DNA of 64,000 nt, from NCBI GenBank assembly GCA_029565065.1, contig JAKQOW010000178.1, forward strand, positions 31,122-95,121, given 5' to 3'. This document shows positions 8,475 through 17,044 of this stretch, piece after piece; positions within the stretch are counted from its first letter, which is position 1, and every line of letters begins with the position of its first letter. Made by a program: the position numbers and the translations under genes. This DNA is from Acidobacteriota bacterium (lineage in GTDB: Bacteria; Acidobacteriota; JAAYUB01). The notes beneath the pieces are model-generated. The model saw only the letters and a program-made list of their open reading frames with translations. It did not search any database and was not told the DNA's origin.

Positions 8475-9266
8475 TCACATCACGCTGCGCATCTGACCGC
8501 CGTCCACGAGCAGCGTGGCGCCGGTGATGTAGGCGGCCGCGTCGGAGAGCAGGAATACCGCGGCCCGGGCGTACTCGCCGGGTTCGCCGTAGCGCCCCAG
8601 CGGGATGGCGGTCTGGTAGCGCGCCTGCACGTCGGCGACGGCGAGGCCCTGCCGCTCGGCGTTGACCCGGTCCAGGTGCCGGACCCGGTCGGTATCGATG
8701 CGGCCCGGCATCAGGTTGTTCACGCGGACTTTGTCCCGGGCCAGCTCCGCGGCCAGCGTCTTGGCCAGTGCGGGCACCGCCGCCCGCACGACGTTGGATA
8801 GCGTCAGGTTGGGGATGGGCTCGCGCACCGACGATGAGGTGGAGAAAACGATGCTGCCGCCGCCCCGCGTCCGCATGAGCGGCACGGCCGCCCGGACCAG
8901 GCGCACGCCGCCGAGCACCAGCAGTTCGAAGGCGTCCAGCCACGCCTGATCGTTGAAATCGAAGAACCCGCCCGCCGGCGGGCCGCCGGTGTTGATGAAC
9001 AGCCCGTCCACATCGCGGAACGTGCCGACGGTCGCCTGCACCCAGCCGTCGATGGCTGCGGCCGAGCGCAGGTCCGCCGGCACACTCAGCACGTCGGCGC
9101 CGGTTTCATTGCGGATGCGGTCGCCGGCGGCGTCGATAGCCGCGAAATCGCGCGACGCCATGGACACCCGAGCCCCTTCGGCCGCCAGGGCCCGCGCCAC
9201 CGCGTACCCCAGCCCGCGGCTCGCGCCGCCGACCATGAACACCTTGCCGGCCAGTCCTAGATCCAT
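8475..9266 (-). CDS. Short-chain dehydrogenase/reductase-like protein lacking the YxxxK catalytic pair
   Basis: A Rossmann-fold protein of 263 residues. The cofactor loop is 'GGASRGLG', the 'NTGG' stretch replaces the usual NNAG, and 'FSTSSS' holds the serine region. Where SDRs carry Tyr-xxx-Lys the sequence reads 'LSNVVRAAV', with Ser and Arg in the catalytic positions. The end 'DGGQMRSVM' resembles beta-ketoacyl reductase-like SDRs. I recall a BKR-like subgroup without a normal tetrad, so it may bind substrate rather than follow the usual SDR chemistry. The frame opens at 9293, but AGGGGG precedes the ATG at 9266, which I chose. That overlaps the upstream DapA-family gene by ten bases, so the two are translationally coupled. 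Confidence 0.85.
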   Translation of the reverse strand: MDLGLAGKVFMVGGASRGLGYAVARALAAEGARVSMASRDFAAIDAAGDRIRNETGADVLSVPADLRSAAAIDGWVQATVGTFRDVDGLFINTGGPPAGGFFDFNDQAWLDAFELLVLGGVRLVRAAVPLMRTRGGGSIVFSTSSSVREPIPNLTLSNVVRAAVPALAKTLAAELARDKVRVNNLMPGRIDTDRVRHLDRVNAERQGLAVADVQARYQTAIPLGRYGEPGEYARAAVFLLSDAAAYITGATLLVDGGQMRSVM

Positions 9267-10168
9267 GCGGCCCCCTGTTTCGCGCATATCCACTGCAACA
9301 GGCTGTCCAGCGCCTCGCGGGTGGCGGCATCCAGCGCCGCCCCGGGCGGCCGCACCGCCGGGTGGGCGATGGCGCCCCGCCGGCGCAGGATCTCCTTGCG
9401 GATGGCCAGCCCGACGCCTTCCTGAAACTCGAACCGCATCAGGGCCACGAACGCATAGAACGCGTCGGCCGCCTCCGCCCGCCGGCCGGCGTGGAAGCGG
9501 CGGACCACCTCCACCAACACCTCGGGATAGGCGAAGCCGGTCATGGCCCCGTCGGCGCCGGCGAGGAGCTCCTCCAGGAGATACATCCCGCCGAGGCCGC
9601 CGAGGATCGCCGTCCGGTGCCCCTGGAGCTGTTCGCGGATGCGGGCCGTCTTGAACGGCGTGGGCGCGTCCTCCAGCTTGATGGCCTGCACCGCCGGCAC
9701 CTCGCGGGCGATGCGGGCCAGCAGCGCCGGCTCCATGGTGTAACCCGACACCGGCGGGTAGTCCTGGAGCACGATGGGGATCTCCACCGCCGCTGCCAGC
9801 TCCCGGTAGTGGCGGAGGACCGTCTCCGAGTTCAGCTTGGGCATCCGCGGCGGGCTGACCATGACCGCGGCGGCGCCCGCGGCCTTCGCCGCACGGGCGT
9901 ACTCCGCGGCGGCGGCCGTGCCGGCGGCCGTGGCGGTCACCACCACCGGCACGCGGCCGGCGGTGTGGGCCAGCACCGTGTCCTGGACCAGGCGCCGTTC
10001 GGCGTCGGTGAGCTTGACCGCTTCACTGGTCACGCCGAGGATGGTCAGGCCGTTCACACCCGCGGCCAGGTACAGGTCCACAACCCGCCGGAGGCTGTCC
10101 GTATCCACCCGGTCGTCCGGAGTGAACGGCGTGGGCAGCACCGAAAACACGCCCTGAACTGTCGTCAT
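9257..10168 (-). CDS. DapA/N-acetylneuraminate lyase-family aldolase
   Basis: A TIM-barrel class I aldolase of 303 residues. The Schiff-base lysine is Lys164 in 'QAIKLED' and the general acid Tyr137 is in 'IVLQDYP'. The substrate loop reads 'LGVTSEA' instead of the GTTGE of true DapA. 'GYTMEP' and 'GFAYPEVL' suggest a sugar-acid or keto-acid substrate rather than lysine synthesis; the exact one is unknown. The frame extends upstream to an ATG overlapping the preceding stop, but AGAGGA lies just before the ATG at 10168. It stands between a metallophosphoesterase gene and the SDR-like gene in one minus-strand operon. Confidence 0.85.
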   Translation of the reverse strand: MTTVQGVFSVLPTPFTPDDRVDTDSLRRVVDLYLAAGVNGLTILGVTSEAVKLTDAERRLVQDTVLAHTAGRVPVVVTATAAGTAAAAEYARAAKAAGAAAVMVSPPRMPKLNSETVLRHYRELAAAVEIPIVLQDYPPVSGYTMEPALLARIAREVPAVQAIKLEDAPTPFKTARIREQLQGHRTAILGGLGGMYLLEELLAGADGAMTGFAYPEVLVEVVRRFHAGRRAEAADAFYAFVALMRFEFQEGVGLAIRKEILRRRGAIAHPAVRPPGAALDAATREALDSLLQWICAKQGAAWI

Positions 10169-10200
10169 GCCGATATCCTCTGCGCCGGCAGCCGGGCGCA

Positions 10201-11160
10201 TCAGAAGTACTTGGCGGCCAGCCGGCCGTCCTGGGTCACCACCACCATGAGCAGGTTCGGCGCCCGCGGGTTCTTGGTCAGCGTGACGGAGGCGGCATTC
10301 CACGACGGCCCGGCCGGGAACGCGGTGCATGATTCGCCGCCCCGCTCGTGAAGATGCCCATGCACGTTGATCACCGGCGGCCCGCCTGCCGGCTGGGCCT
10401 TCAGCAGCTCCGCCAGGGCCGTGTCGCCCGCCTGGCCGACGCCGACGACGAGATCCAGAGACGTCTCGGTGTGCGGCGGGCCGTGGGTAACCAGGACGAC
10501 GGGTTCGCCCTGGGGCAGCAGCTGCCGGATGGAGGCGGCCGCGGCCTCGTACTGCGCCTTCTCAAGCAGGAACCCCTCGGGGGGCAGCATCCACATCGGC
10601 TTGCCCGAGGCCGCCTTGAATTCCCGCAGGTGGTAGCCGCCGAGACCCACCAGGTTCACACCCTGGAAATCGGCGATCTTGCCGTTCAGGTCAAGGACGT
10701 TGGGGTATCCTTTCTTCTGCAGCCGCTTGAACGCCTCGGCGTAGACCGGCCGGATCTCCATGTGGCCGGGGATCACCAGCACCGGCACGCCCAGGGCCGC
10801 CAGCGGCCGGAGGGCTTTCTCCATCTCGGCCGCATCGGCGTCGAAGGAGGGATAGACCGGCCGGACCGCGGTCAGATCGTTCGCATAGGTGTCGCCGGCC
10901 ACGACGATCAGGTCCGGCTTGGCCGGCTTGATCTTGTCGGCCACCGCCTGGACGTTCTTGTGGTGCGCCTCGATGCAGGTCACCACGGCGATCCGCAGCA
11001 CGCCGTCAGCGAAGAACGATGACGAGGTCTGCCGGATGGTCGTCCCGTCGATGGAATAATTGTCGCCGTTGATGGTCACCGCCACGGCCGCCTCCTGGCC
11101 GGCCGCCACGCCCGCCAGCAGCATCCCCGCCATCAGCCACAGAGCCCACACGCGTTTCAT
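10201..11160 (-). CDS. Exported calcineurin-like metallophosphoesterase
   Basis: A 319-residue protein starts with a clear signal peptide (about residues 1-22, ending near 'VAAGQEA'). It then shows metallophosphoesterase motifs: 'VVAGDTYAN' (GD motif), 'GHMEI' in the GNHE position, 'VTHGPPH' and 'VHGHLHE'. The first metal motif near 'VVTCIEAHHKN' is unusual, so activity is uncertain. The ATG at 11160 is preceded by GGAGGTGG; the longer open frame upstream is not coding. It should act in the periplasm. It is the first gene of the operon with the DapA-family and SDR-like genes, and a terminator isolates it from the tricorn gene upstream. Confidence 0.85.
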   Translation of the reverse strand: MKRVWALWLMAGMLLAGVAAGQEAAVAVTINGDNYSIDGTTIRQTSSSFFADGVLRIAVVTCIEAHHKNVQAVADKIKPAKPDLIVVAGDTYANDLTAVRPVYPSFDADAAEMEKALRPLAALGVPVLVIPGHMEIRPVYAEAFKRLQKKGYPNVLDLNGKIADFQGVNLVGLGGYHLREFKAASGKPMWMLPPEGFLLEKAQYEAAAASIRQLLPQGEPVVLVTHGPPHTETSLDLVVGVGQAGDTALAELLKAQPAGGPPVINVHGHLHERGGESCTAFPAGPSWNAASVTLTKNPRAPNLLMVVVTQDGRLAAKYF

Positions 11161-11231
11161 CGCCACCTCCACTCCAGAGCAGGATCGGATCCGTTCACGA
11201 TCTGTCCGGATTATATCCAATTCCTTCGGCC

Positions 11232-11264
11232 GCGGCGCTCGAAAAAAAGGCGGCGCCCCGGGAG
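11232..11264 (-). terminator. Rho-independent terminator after the tricorn-like peptidase gene
   Basis: An 11-bp perfect stem GGCGGCGCCCC / GGGGCGCCGCC with loop GGGA is followed on the minus strand by seven T residues. It lies 39 bases after the stop of the gene ending at 11303. This is the strongest intrinsic terminator in the window. Confidence 0.92.
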
Positions 11265-11302
11265 GGGCGCCGCCGGATGGTGCGGTCGGTGGGAACCCGC
11301 CG

Positions 11303-14300
11303 TCAGCGGACCGGGTTCTTCGGCGGTCGGATCGGGAGCTTGGGCTGCGTGGACGCCTGCAGCTCCGCGAGGAGCACCTCGATGGCCTTCTCGAGGCACG
11401 GGTCGTGGCCGGCCACCACCAGGTCGGGCCGGTCGTCCACCTCGATGTCCGGCGAGACGCCCTTCCCCTCGACATCCCACTCGCCGTCGGTGTTGTAGAA
11501 GGAGAAGTCGGCGATCTGCACGCCGCCGTTGTCCATGAGCGGCGGTGTGCCGCTCAGACCGATGAGGCCGCCCCAGGTGCGGGTGCCGATGAGCTTGCCC
11601 AGTCCCGACTTGCGGAAGAAGTACGGGAAGGCGTCGCCGCCCGAACCGGAGTAGCCGTTGGCCAGGCAGACCTTGGGGCCGTAATGGGTCGCCGACGGGA
11701 TGACGGTGGGGTCGGTGTAGCGCGTCGCCCACAGTCCCAGGGGCTTGCGGTCCAGTCGGGTCATGTACATGTCGGGGATGTGCCCGCCGGAGTTGTAGCG
11801 CAGGTCGATGATCAGCGCGTCCTTGCGCACCTGCGGGTAGAAGTCGCGGCTGAAGCCCTCGACACCGGGCTCGGCGGTGGCAGCCATGTGGAGGTAGCCC
11901 ACGCGGCCGCCGGTGGCCTCTTCCACCTTGCGGCGGTTGGCGTCCACCCAGTAGCGGTAGCGCAGCATCAGCTCGTTGGCCACGGGGGTGACAACGATTT
12001 CCGTCGCGCCCTCATCCGTCGGTTGCGCGTTGACGGTCAGGGGAATCGCCTTCCCCGCCGTATTGGCCAGCAGCGCGTAGGGGTTGACGGGGTGTTGCAG
12101 AGGCTGTCCGTTCACGGTGAGGAGATAGTCGCCCTCCTTCACCTTGAGGCCCGGCTGGGCCAGCGGGCCGCGACGGGTCGGATCCCAGTTCTGCCCGGGA
12201 TAGATCCGGGCGATGCGGTAGCGGCCTCTGGCGGCATCCAGCTCGAAGTCGCAGCCCAGCAGGCCGACGCCCAGCCGCGGCACATCCGGGTAATCGCCGC
12301 CGCCGCGGTAGGTGTGGGAGCTGTTGAGCTCGGCGATCATTTCGCCGATGAGGTAGTTCAGGTCGTCCCGGTGGGCCACGTCGGGCAGCATGGCGCCATA
12401 GCGCTCCTTGATGATCGCCCAGTCGACGCCGTGCATGTTGGGGTCGTAGAAAAAGTCGCGGGTGATGCGCCAGGCGTCGGTGTAGATCTCCGGCCACTCG
12501 GCGCGCGGATCCACGGTCATCTTCATGTCGGCCAGGTTCAGCCGGTCCGTGGGCTTCTGGTCCGGCTTGGCGTCGATGATGGCGTAACCGCCGCCCTGCT
12601 GCACCAGGATCTTCTTCACGTCGAAGGAGAACGACACGCCGTTGACGCCGCCGATGACCGTCTTGAGCTCGCGCTTCTTCAGATCGTAAACCTGCAGGGT
12701 GGCGCCCTGCGCCCCGGAACCGGGCACGCCGACGGAGGCGAAGAACACCTGCTCCTTGTCGGGGACGATGCCCACGTAGTTGCCGTCGGGGACCGGCAGG
12801 TCGATGATCCGGTTCTCCAGCCCCTCGAAGTCGATCTTGATCTCGACGGTCTTGGGCTTGTCCTTGTCCGCCTTGGCGGCGCCGTCCTTGGCCTCGGCCG
12901 GCTTGGCGTCGGCCGTTTTCTCGCCGTCGGCGGGCTTGCCGGCCTCGGCCGGTTTGTCACCGTCCTTCGGTTTGTCGCCGTCCTTCGGCTTGTCGCCGTC
13001 CTTCGGCTTGTCCTCGACCACCTTCTCCTCGTCGCTCTCTGGGATGAACGGGGACGGGGTGTCCGCCTGGAGCGTCACGGCGACGATTTTGCCGGGGTTG
13101 TAGTGATAGTGCATGAACTCGATGGCGCTGAACGAGTAGTTGAACTCGCGGTTGGCCACGAAGTAGAGGTAGCGGCCATCCGGATCCCATGCCGGCAGGC
13201 CGTCGTCGGTCATGTCGCCGGTGATCTTGTAACTCTTGATGTCGGCCAGGGAATAGAGATAGATGGAATCGAGGCCGTTGGCCGACGCCTTGTCGTAGGC
13301 GATCCACTTGGAATCGGGACTCCAGACGCCGGTGATGAAGTTGCTGAAGCCCTCGTACTGGCCGTGGTCCACCTTGACCAGTTCCTTCTTCTCGATGTCG
13401 ATGTAGTACAGGTTCACCGCCGCGTCGGACAGCAGCAGCTTCTGGCTGTCCGGGCTCCAGGCGAGGTTCTGGTACCAGATCCGCGAACCCTTGGTCAGTT
13501 GGGTCACCTCGCCCTTGCCGTCCGCCGGCCGGAGGTAGATCTCGTATTCGCCGCTGGCATCCGAGAAGTAGGCAACCCACTTGCCGTTGGGGCTCCAGGC
13601 CGCATCCCGCTCGCGGATGCCGGGAGTGCGGGTGAGGTTGCGGATCTCCCCCTTCTTGGCCGGAACGGTGAAGATGTCGCCGCGGGCCTCGAACAGGGCC
13701 CGCACGCCGGTGGGGGAGAGTCCGAAGCCGTGGATGTTGTCGCTCACATTCTTGATCACGGGCCGGGCGGCCAGGTTTTCCCCGCGCACCTCGACGGTGA
13801 GCTTGCGGGATTTCTCGGTCTTCAGGTCCATGACGTACAGGTAGCCGCCGTTCTCGTAGACGATGGCGCCGGGGCCGATCCCGGGCCACTGGACGTCGAA
13901 CTCCTTGTAATCGGTGAGCGCCCGGACCTTCTTCGTCTTCAGGTCATAGGCATACAGGTTCTGCACTTTGGCGGCGCTCCGGTCGGACACGAAGTAGATG
14001 GTGTCGCCCTGCCACATCGGGAACAGGTCGTTGGCGTCGCTGGGGGCGATCACCTCGGCGGTGTTGGCGGCCAGGTCATAGATCCAGATGTCGGGCGCCA
14101 TGCCGCCGCGGTACCGCTTCCAGGTCCGGAACTCGGTCCCGAGGCGGTTGTAAGCCAACTTGGTGCCGTCGGCGTTGAGCGCGCTCAATTCGCCGGTGGG
14201 CAGCGGCAGCATCTCGGGCAGGCCGCCGTCGACGGAGACCTTGAACAGGCGGTTGAACCGGTTCCAGAACGAGGCCCGGCCGGAGCGGAACAGCACGGCC

Positions 14301-14656
14301 TTGCCGTCGGGATACCAGTCGAGCATCCCGTCATCGCCCGGGTGGTAGGTCAGGCGCCGGGGCTCGCCACCGGCGGCGGGGATCACAAAGACGTCGTTGT
14401 TGCCGTCGTAGTCGCCGGTGAAGGCCACGCTGCGGCCGTCGGGCGAGAATCTGGGAAAGCGCTCCTGGCCCGGGTAGGTGGTGAGCTTGCGGGCCACGCC
14501 GCCCTGGCTGGAGACGATCCACAGGTCCCCGGCATAGGTGAAGACCACCTGGTCGCCGTGGATGTCGGGATGATGCAACAGCCGCGTGTCGGCCGTCGCT
14601 GCGAACGCCGCGGCGCACAGAACCGCCGCGAGGGCGAGAAACACCATGCGTTTCAT
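11303..14656 (-). CDS. Exported tricorn-like S41 peptidase
   Basis: A 1117-residue protein with a signal peptide (about 1-22), then WD40/tolB-like beta-propellers (about 25-530) with repeated 'SPDGR/SPNGKW' blades. A Lys/Asp/Pro/Ala-rich linker (about 550-605) follows. The C-terminal tricorn core has a PDZ-like part ('GPLAQPGLKVKEGDYLL') and the S41 peptidase. Likely catalytic residues are His in 'NSSHTYRGGG', Ser1005 in 'SGSGGD' and Glu in 'TDGEWDVEGKG'. The residue after the nucleophile is Gly where archaeal tricorn has Asp (from memory). It probably trims peptides in the periplasm. GAGGAGG precedes the ATG, and a strong terminator follows the gene. Confidence 0.93.
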   Translation of the reverse strand: MKRMVFLALAAVLCAAAFAATADTRLLHHPDIHGDQVVFTYAGDLWIVSSQGGVARKLTTYPGQERFPRFSPDGRSVAFTGDYDGNNDVFVIPAAGGEPRRLTYHPGDDGMLDWYPDGKAVLFRSGRASFWNRFNRLFKVSVDGGLPEMLPLPTGELSALNADGTKLAYNRLGTEFRTWKRYRGGMAPDIWIYDLAANTAEVIAPSDANDLFPMWQGDTIYFVSDRSAAKVQNLYAYDLKTKKVRALTDYKEFDVQWPGIGPGAIVYENGGYLYVMDLKTEKSRKLTVEVRGENLAARPVIKNVSDNIHGFGLSPTGVRALFEARGDIFTVPAKKGEIRNLTRTPGIRERDAAWSPNGKWVAYFSDASGEYEIYLRPADGKGEVTQLTKGSRIWYQNLAWSPDSQKLLLSDAAVNLYYIDIEKKELVKVDHGQYEGFSNFITGVWSPDSKWIAYDKASANGLDSIYLYSLADIKSYKITGDMTDDGLPAWDPDGRYLYFVANREFNYSFSAIEFMHYHYNPGKIVAVTLQADTPSPFIPESDEEKVVEDKPKDGDKPKDGDKPKDGDKPAEAGKPADGEKTADAKPAEAKDGAAKADKDKPKTVEIKIDFEGLENRIIDLPVPDGNYVGIVPDKEQVFFASVGVPGSGAQGATLQVYDLKKRELKTVIGGVNGVSFSFDVKKILVQQGGGYAIIDAKPDQKPTDRLNLADMKMTVDPRAEWPEIYTDAWRITRDFFYDPNMHGVDWAIIKERYGAMLPDVAHRDDLNYLIGEMIAELNSSHTYRGGGDYPDVPRLGVGLLGCDFELDAARGRYRIARIYPGQNWDPTRRGPLAQPGLKVKEGDYLLTVNGQPLQHPVNPYALLANTAGKAIPLTVNAQPTDEGATEIVVTPVANELMLRYRYWVDANRRKVEEATGGRVGYLHMAATAEPGVEGFSRDFYPQVRKDALIIDLRYNSGGHIPDMYMTRLDRKPLGLWATRYTDPTVIPSATHYGPKVCLANGYSGSGGDAFPYFFRKSGLGKLIGTRTWGGLIGLSGTPPLMDNGGVQIADFSFYNTDGEWDVEGKGVSPDIEVDDRPDLVVAGHDPCLEKAIEVLLAELQASTQPKLPIRPPKNPVR
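12953..13006 (-). repeat. Three in-frame 18-bp repeats in the tricorn linker
   Basis: Three 18-bp units (12953-12970, 12971-12988, 12989-13006) differ by only one or two bases and encode successive Asp-Gly-Asp-Lys-Pro-Lys units in the linker between propeller and protease core. Copy number may vary between strains by slippage. Confidence 0.85.
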
Positions 14657-15022
14657 GGATGGGAACCTCCTCGGATATGGTCGATGTCCTTTACAGGATT
14701 ATTTCAGACAGATTGATTCGGTTCAAAGTTCTTGTACGCATCGGAACGCCGCTGGGTTCTCAAGCAGAGAGAAATAATTGCCAGTTTGGTCAGACACCCG
14801 GACACCCGGCGGTGGCGCGCCGCACCGGGATTAAGGCCGCGAGCCCGACAGGCGGGTATTCGTCCGCAGCCAAACCAGGGGTAGCTCGGTTCCGTATACC
14901 GTTGCAGCAAAGCCGGGACAGGCACGCCGCGCCGATCCGCCGGAACGCCGCGCGGGGATTCAATCCGGGACGTTCGTTCCGGATCAGCCGGGCGACGAGG
15001 CCTTCCTGAGGAGGACAGACTC
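14657..15022. other. Divergent intergenic region between tricorn and propeller genes
   Basis: This 366-base gap has no gene. It carries a possible minus-strand promoter near the tricorn gene. The plus-strand gene's GAGGAGG ribosome binding site is near 15007. The rest is GC-rich with short CACCCGGA duplications and shows nothing else I can identify. Confidence 0.5.
14698..14726 (-). promoter_or_regulatory. Possible promoter of the tricorn-like peptidase gene
   Basis: On the minus strand TTGAAC is followed after 17 bases by AATAAT, giving a leader of about 35 bases. The match is moderate. Confidence 0.35.
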
Positions 15023-16930
15023 ATGACCACCGCCTATCGTTTGGTTTTCTGGTTCTGCCTGCTGGCGGGGATCGGCCTGGCCGCCGACCCGCCGGAGGCG
15101 TCGTTCGAATCCGTGGAATTCGCCTCGGACCGGTGGGAGAAGTCCGGTGCCACGCTGGCCGAGCACCTGGGCCGGCCGAGCCTCTGCGGCACGGCCACGC
15201 TCAAGGACGTCGTGTTCGAAAACGGCGTCATCGAGGTGGACATCGCCTGCGTCCCGGGGCGCCGGGGCTACCCCGGGGTGGTCTTCCGGATCCAGTCCGA
15301 AGGCGAGAACGAGCGGTTCTATATCCGGCCCCACCGGGCGCCCTTCTACAACGACGCCTTCCAGTACGCGGCCACCTTCAACAGCGAGACATGCTGGCAG
15401 CTCTACAACGGACCGGGCGCCACCGCCGCCGGCGCCATCCCGGCGGGCCAGTGGAACCGGCTGCGCCTGGAGGTCAAGGGGGAGCAGGCCCGCGTGTTCT
15501 TCAATGACATGTCCCGGCCGCTGCTGGTCATTCCCCGCCTGGGCCACGGCGCTTCCAAGGGCGCTTTAGGCGTCACCACGTTCAACGACGGCGCCTCCTA
15601 CTTCTCCAATTTCCGCTACCGCGCCGACGACACGCTGGTGTTCCCCCCAGCGCCGGCGGTGACGGAACGGCCCGGCGCCATCACCCGGTGGGATGTGTCC
15701 CAGGTGTACCAAGCCAGCCAGTTTGACTCGGACCTGCTCCTGGCCACGCCTGACCTCCCGCAACCCGAGTGGCGTCCGGTGGCGGCCGAGCCGGACGGGA
15801 CGGTGAACCTGTCCCGCGCCTGCCGGCGGGACGGCGCCGCGCCGGCCGCCGTGCTGGCCCGAACAACCCTCCGCGCCGCCGCGTCGCGGACGATGAAACT
15901 GGGGCTGGGCTACAGCGACGCGGTGTACGTCTTCCTCAACGGCCGGCTGCTCTTCTCCGGCAACAGCGCCTACACCAGCCGCGACCCGTCGTTCCTGGGC
16001 ATCCTCGGTCCCTTCGACACCGTCTATCTGCCCCTCTCGGCGGGCGACAACGTGTTGACGCTCCTGGTGGTGGAGGCGATGGGCGGCTGGGGCTTCCTGT
16101 GCCTCGACCAGGACGCGGTCTTCTCCGCCCCCGGCGTGGCGGCGGCCTGGGCGACGCCGCGCCGCTTCGTCACCCCGGAGTCGGCGGTGTGGGACGCGGC
16201 CCGCGGGGTGCTCTACGTGAGCAACTACAGCGGGTACACCCGGGCGGTGATGCAGCCGGGGCTGGAGTTCATCTCCACCGTGTCGGCCGACGGCCGGATC
16301 CTCGAGCGGGTGTGGGTCGACGGCATCAAGAATCCCACCGGTCTGGTGGTGGTGGGCGACCGGCTGTGGGCCGTGGGCCGGCAGGCCCTGGTGGAGGTCG
16401 ACATCCCGGGCCGGGCCATCGTGGCGCGTCACCCCTTCCCGCAGCCGGTGTTCCCCAACGACGTCGCCGCCGACGCGTCCGGCCGGCTGTACATCTCCGA
16501 CTCGGTGAAAAACGCGATCTACCGTTTCGCCGACGGTCGCATGGAGGAGTGGTTCGCCGATCCGCGGCTGGGCCGGCCCAACGGCCTCTGTGTCGCCGGC
16601 GGCCGCCTCGTCGTGGGCGGCGTCGCCGGCGGCGGCCTGCTGACGGTGGACCTGGAGACGAAGGAGCTCCGGCCGTGGGTCACCCTCGGCGAGGGCGTCA
16701 TCGACGGGCTGTGCGCCTTGCCCGACGGCGGCCTGCTCGTGTCGCACAACGAGGGCCGGCTCTACCGGGTGCGTCCCGACGGCGCGGTGGAGCGGCTCCT
16801 CGACGCCACCACCACCGGCTGGAACATCGCCGACTTCGCCTACGTGCCCGAGCGGCGCCTGGTGGTGATCCCCACCTTCGCCGACGACCGCGTCGTGGCG
16901 TATACGGTGCCGTTGGAAGATAGGAGATAG
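15023..16930 (+). CDS. Exported two-domain protein: LamG/DUF1080-like fold plus SMP-30/NHL-type beta-propeller
   Basis: A 635-residue protein with a signal peptide (about 1-21). The N-terminal half looks like a concanavalin-type domain ('GVIEVDIACVPGRRGYPGVVFR', 'GQWNRLRLEVKGEQARVFFND'). A jelly-roll-like middle region follows ('VYVFLNGRLLFSG'). The C-terminal six-bladed propeller (about 390-630) has 'FPNDVAADASGRLYISDS' and 'LPDGGLLVSHN'. It may bind or process a sugar or lactone in the periplasm; no catalytic set is certain. GAGGAGG lies before the ATG. The last codons (Asp-Arg-Arg-stop) are written in the GGAGATA repeat, so the gene end runs into the intergenic element. Confidence 0.85.
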   Translation: MTTAYRLVFWFCLLAGIGLAADPPEASFESVEFASDRWEKSGATLAEHLGRPSLCGTATLKDVVFENGVIEVDIACVPGRRGYPGVVFRIQSEGENERFYIRPHRAPFYNDAFQYAATFNSETCWQLYNGPGATAAGAIPAGQWNRLRLEVKGEQARVFFNDMSRPLLVIPRLGHGASKGALGVTTFNDGASYFSNFRYRADDTLVFPPAPAVTERPGAITRWDVSQVYQASQFDSDLLLATPDLPQPEWRPVAAEPDGTVNLSRACRRDGAAPAAVLARTTLRAAASRTMKLGLGYSDAVYVFLNGRLLFSGNSAYTSRDPSFLGILGPFDTVYLPLSAGDNVLTLLVVEAMGGWGFLCLDQDAVFSAPGVAAAWATPRRFVTPESAVWDAARGVLYVSNYSGYTRAVMQPGLEFISTVSADGRILERVWVDGIKNPTGLVVVGDRLWAVGRQALVEVDIPGRAIVARHPFPQPVFPNDVAADASGRLYISDSVKNAIYRFADGRMEEWFADPRLGRPNGLCVAGGRLVVGGVAGGGLLTVDLETKELRPWVTLGEGVIDGLCALPDGGLLVSHNEGRLYRVRPDGAVERLLDATTTGWNIADFAYVPERRLVVIPTFADDRVVAYTVPLEDRR

Positions 16931-17040
16931 GAGATAGGAGTTACGAGTTTTTCGTGCTCGTAATTCGTAATCGTAATCGTGATCGCAATCGTAATCGGGG
17001 CTCGAGGCTAGAGGCTCGAGGCTCGCTCCCGTAACGCAGA
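16917..17040 (+). repeat. Composite intergenic repeat, copy B
   Basis: Module order on the plus strand: GGAGATA units (16920-16941), GTGCTCGTAATTCGTAATCG and related hexamers (16950-16998), GGGGCTCGAGGCTAGAGG (16999-17025), then a truncated core GCTCGCTCCCGTAACGC. It begins inside the 3' end of the propeller gene and ends at the 3' end of the DUF1028 gene. Confidence 0.8.
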
Positions 17041-17044
17041 TGGA

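Noticed and set aside
11060..14716. Plus-strand open frame of 1218 codons
   Set aside because: Antisense to the tricorn-like gene; Val/Gly/His-rich composition typical of a shadow frame, with no domain.
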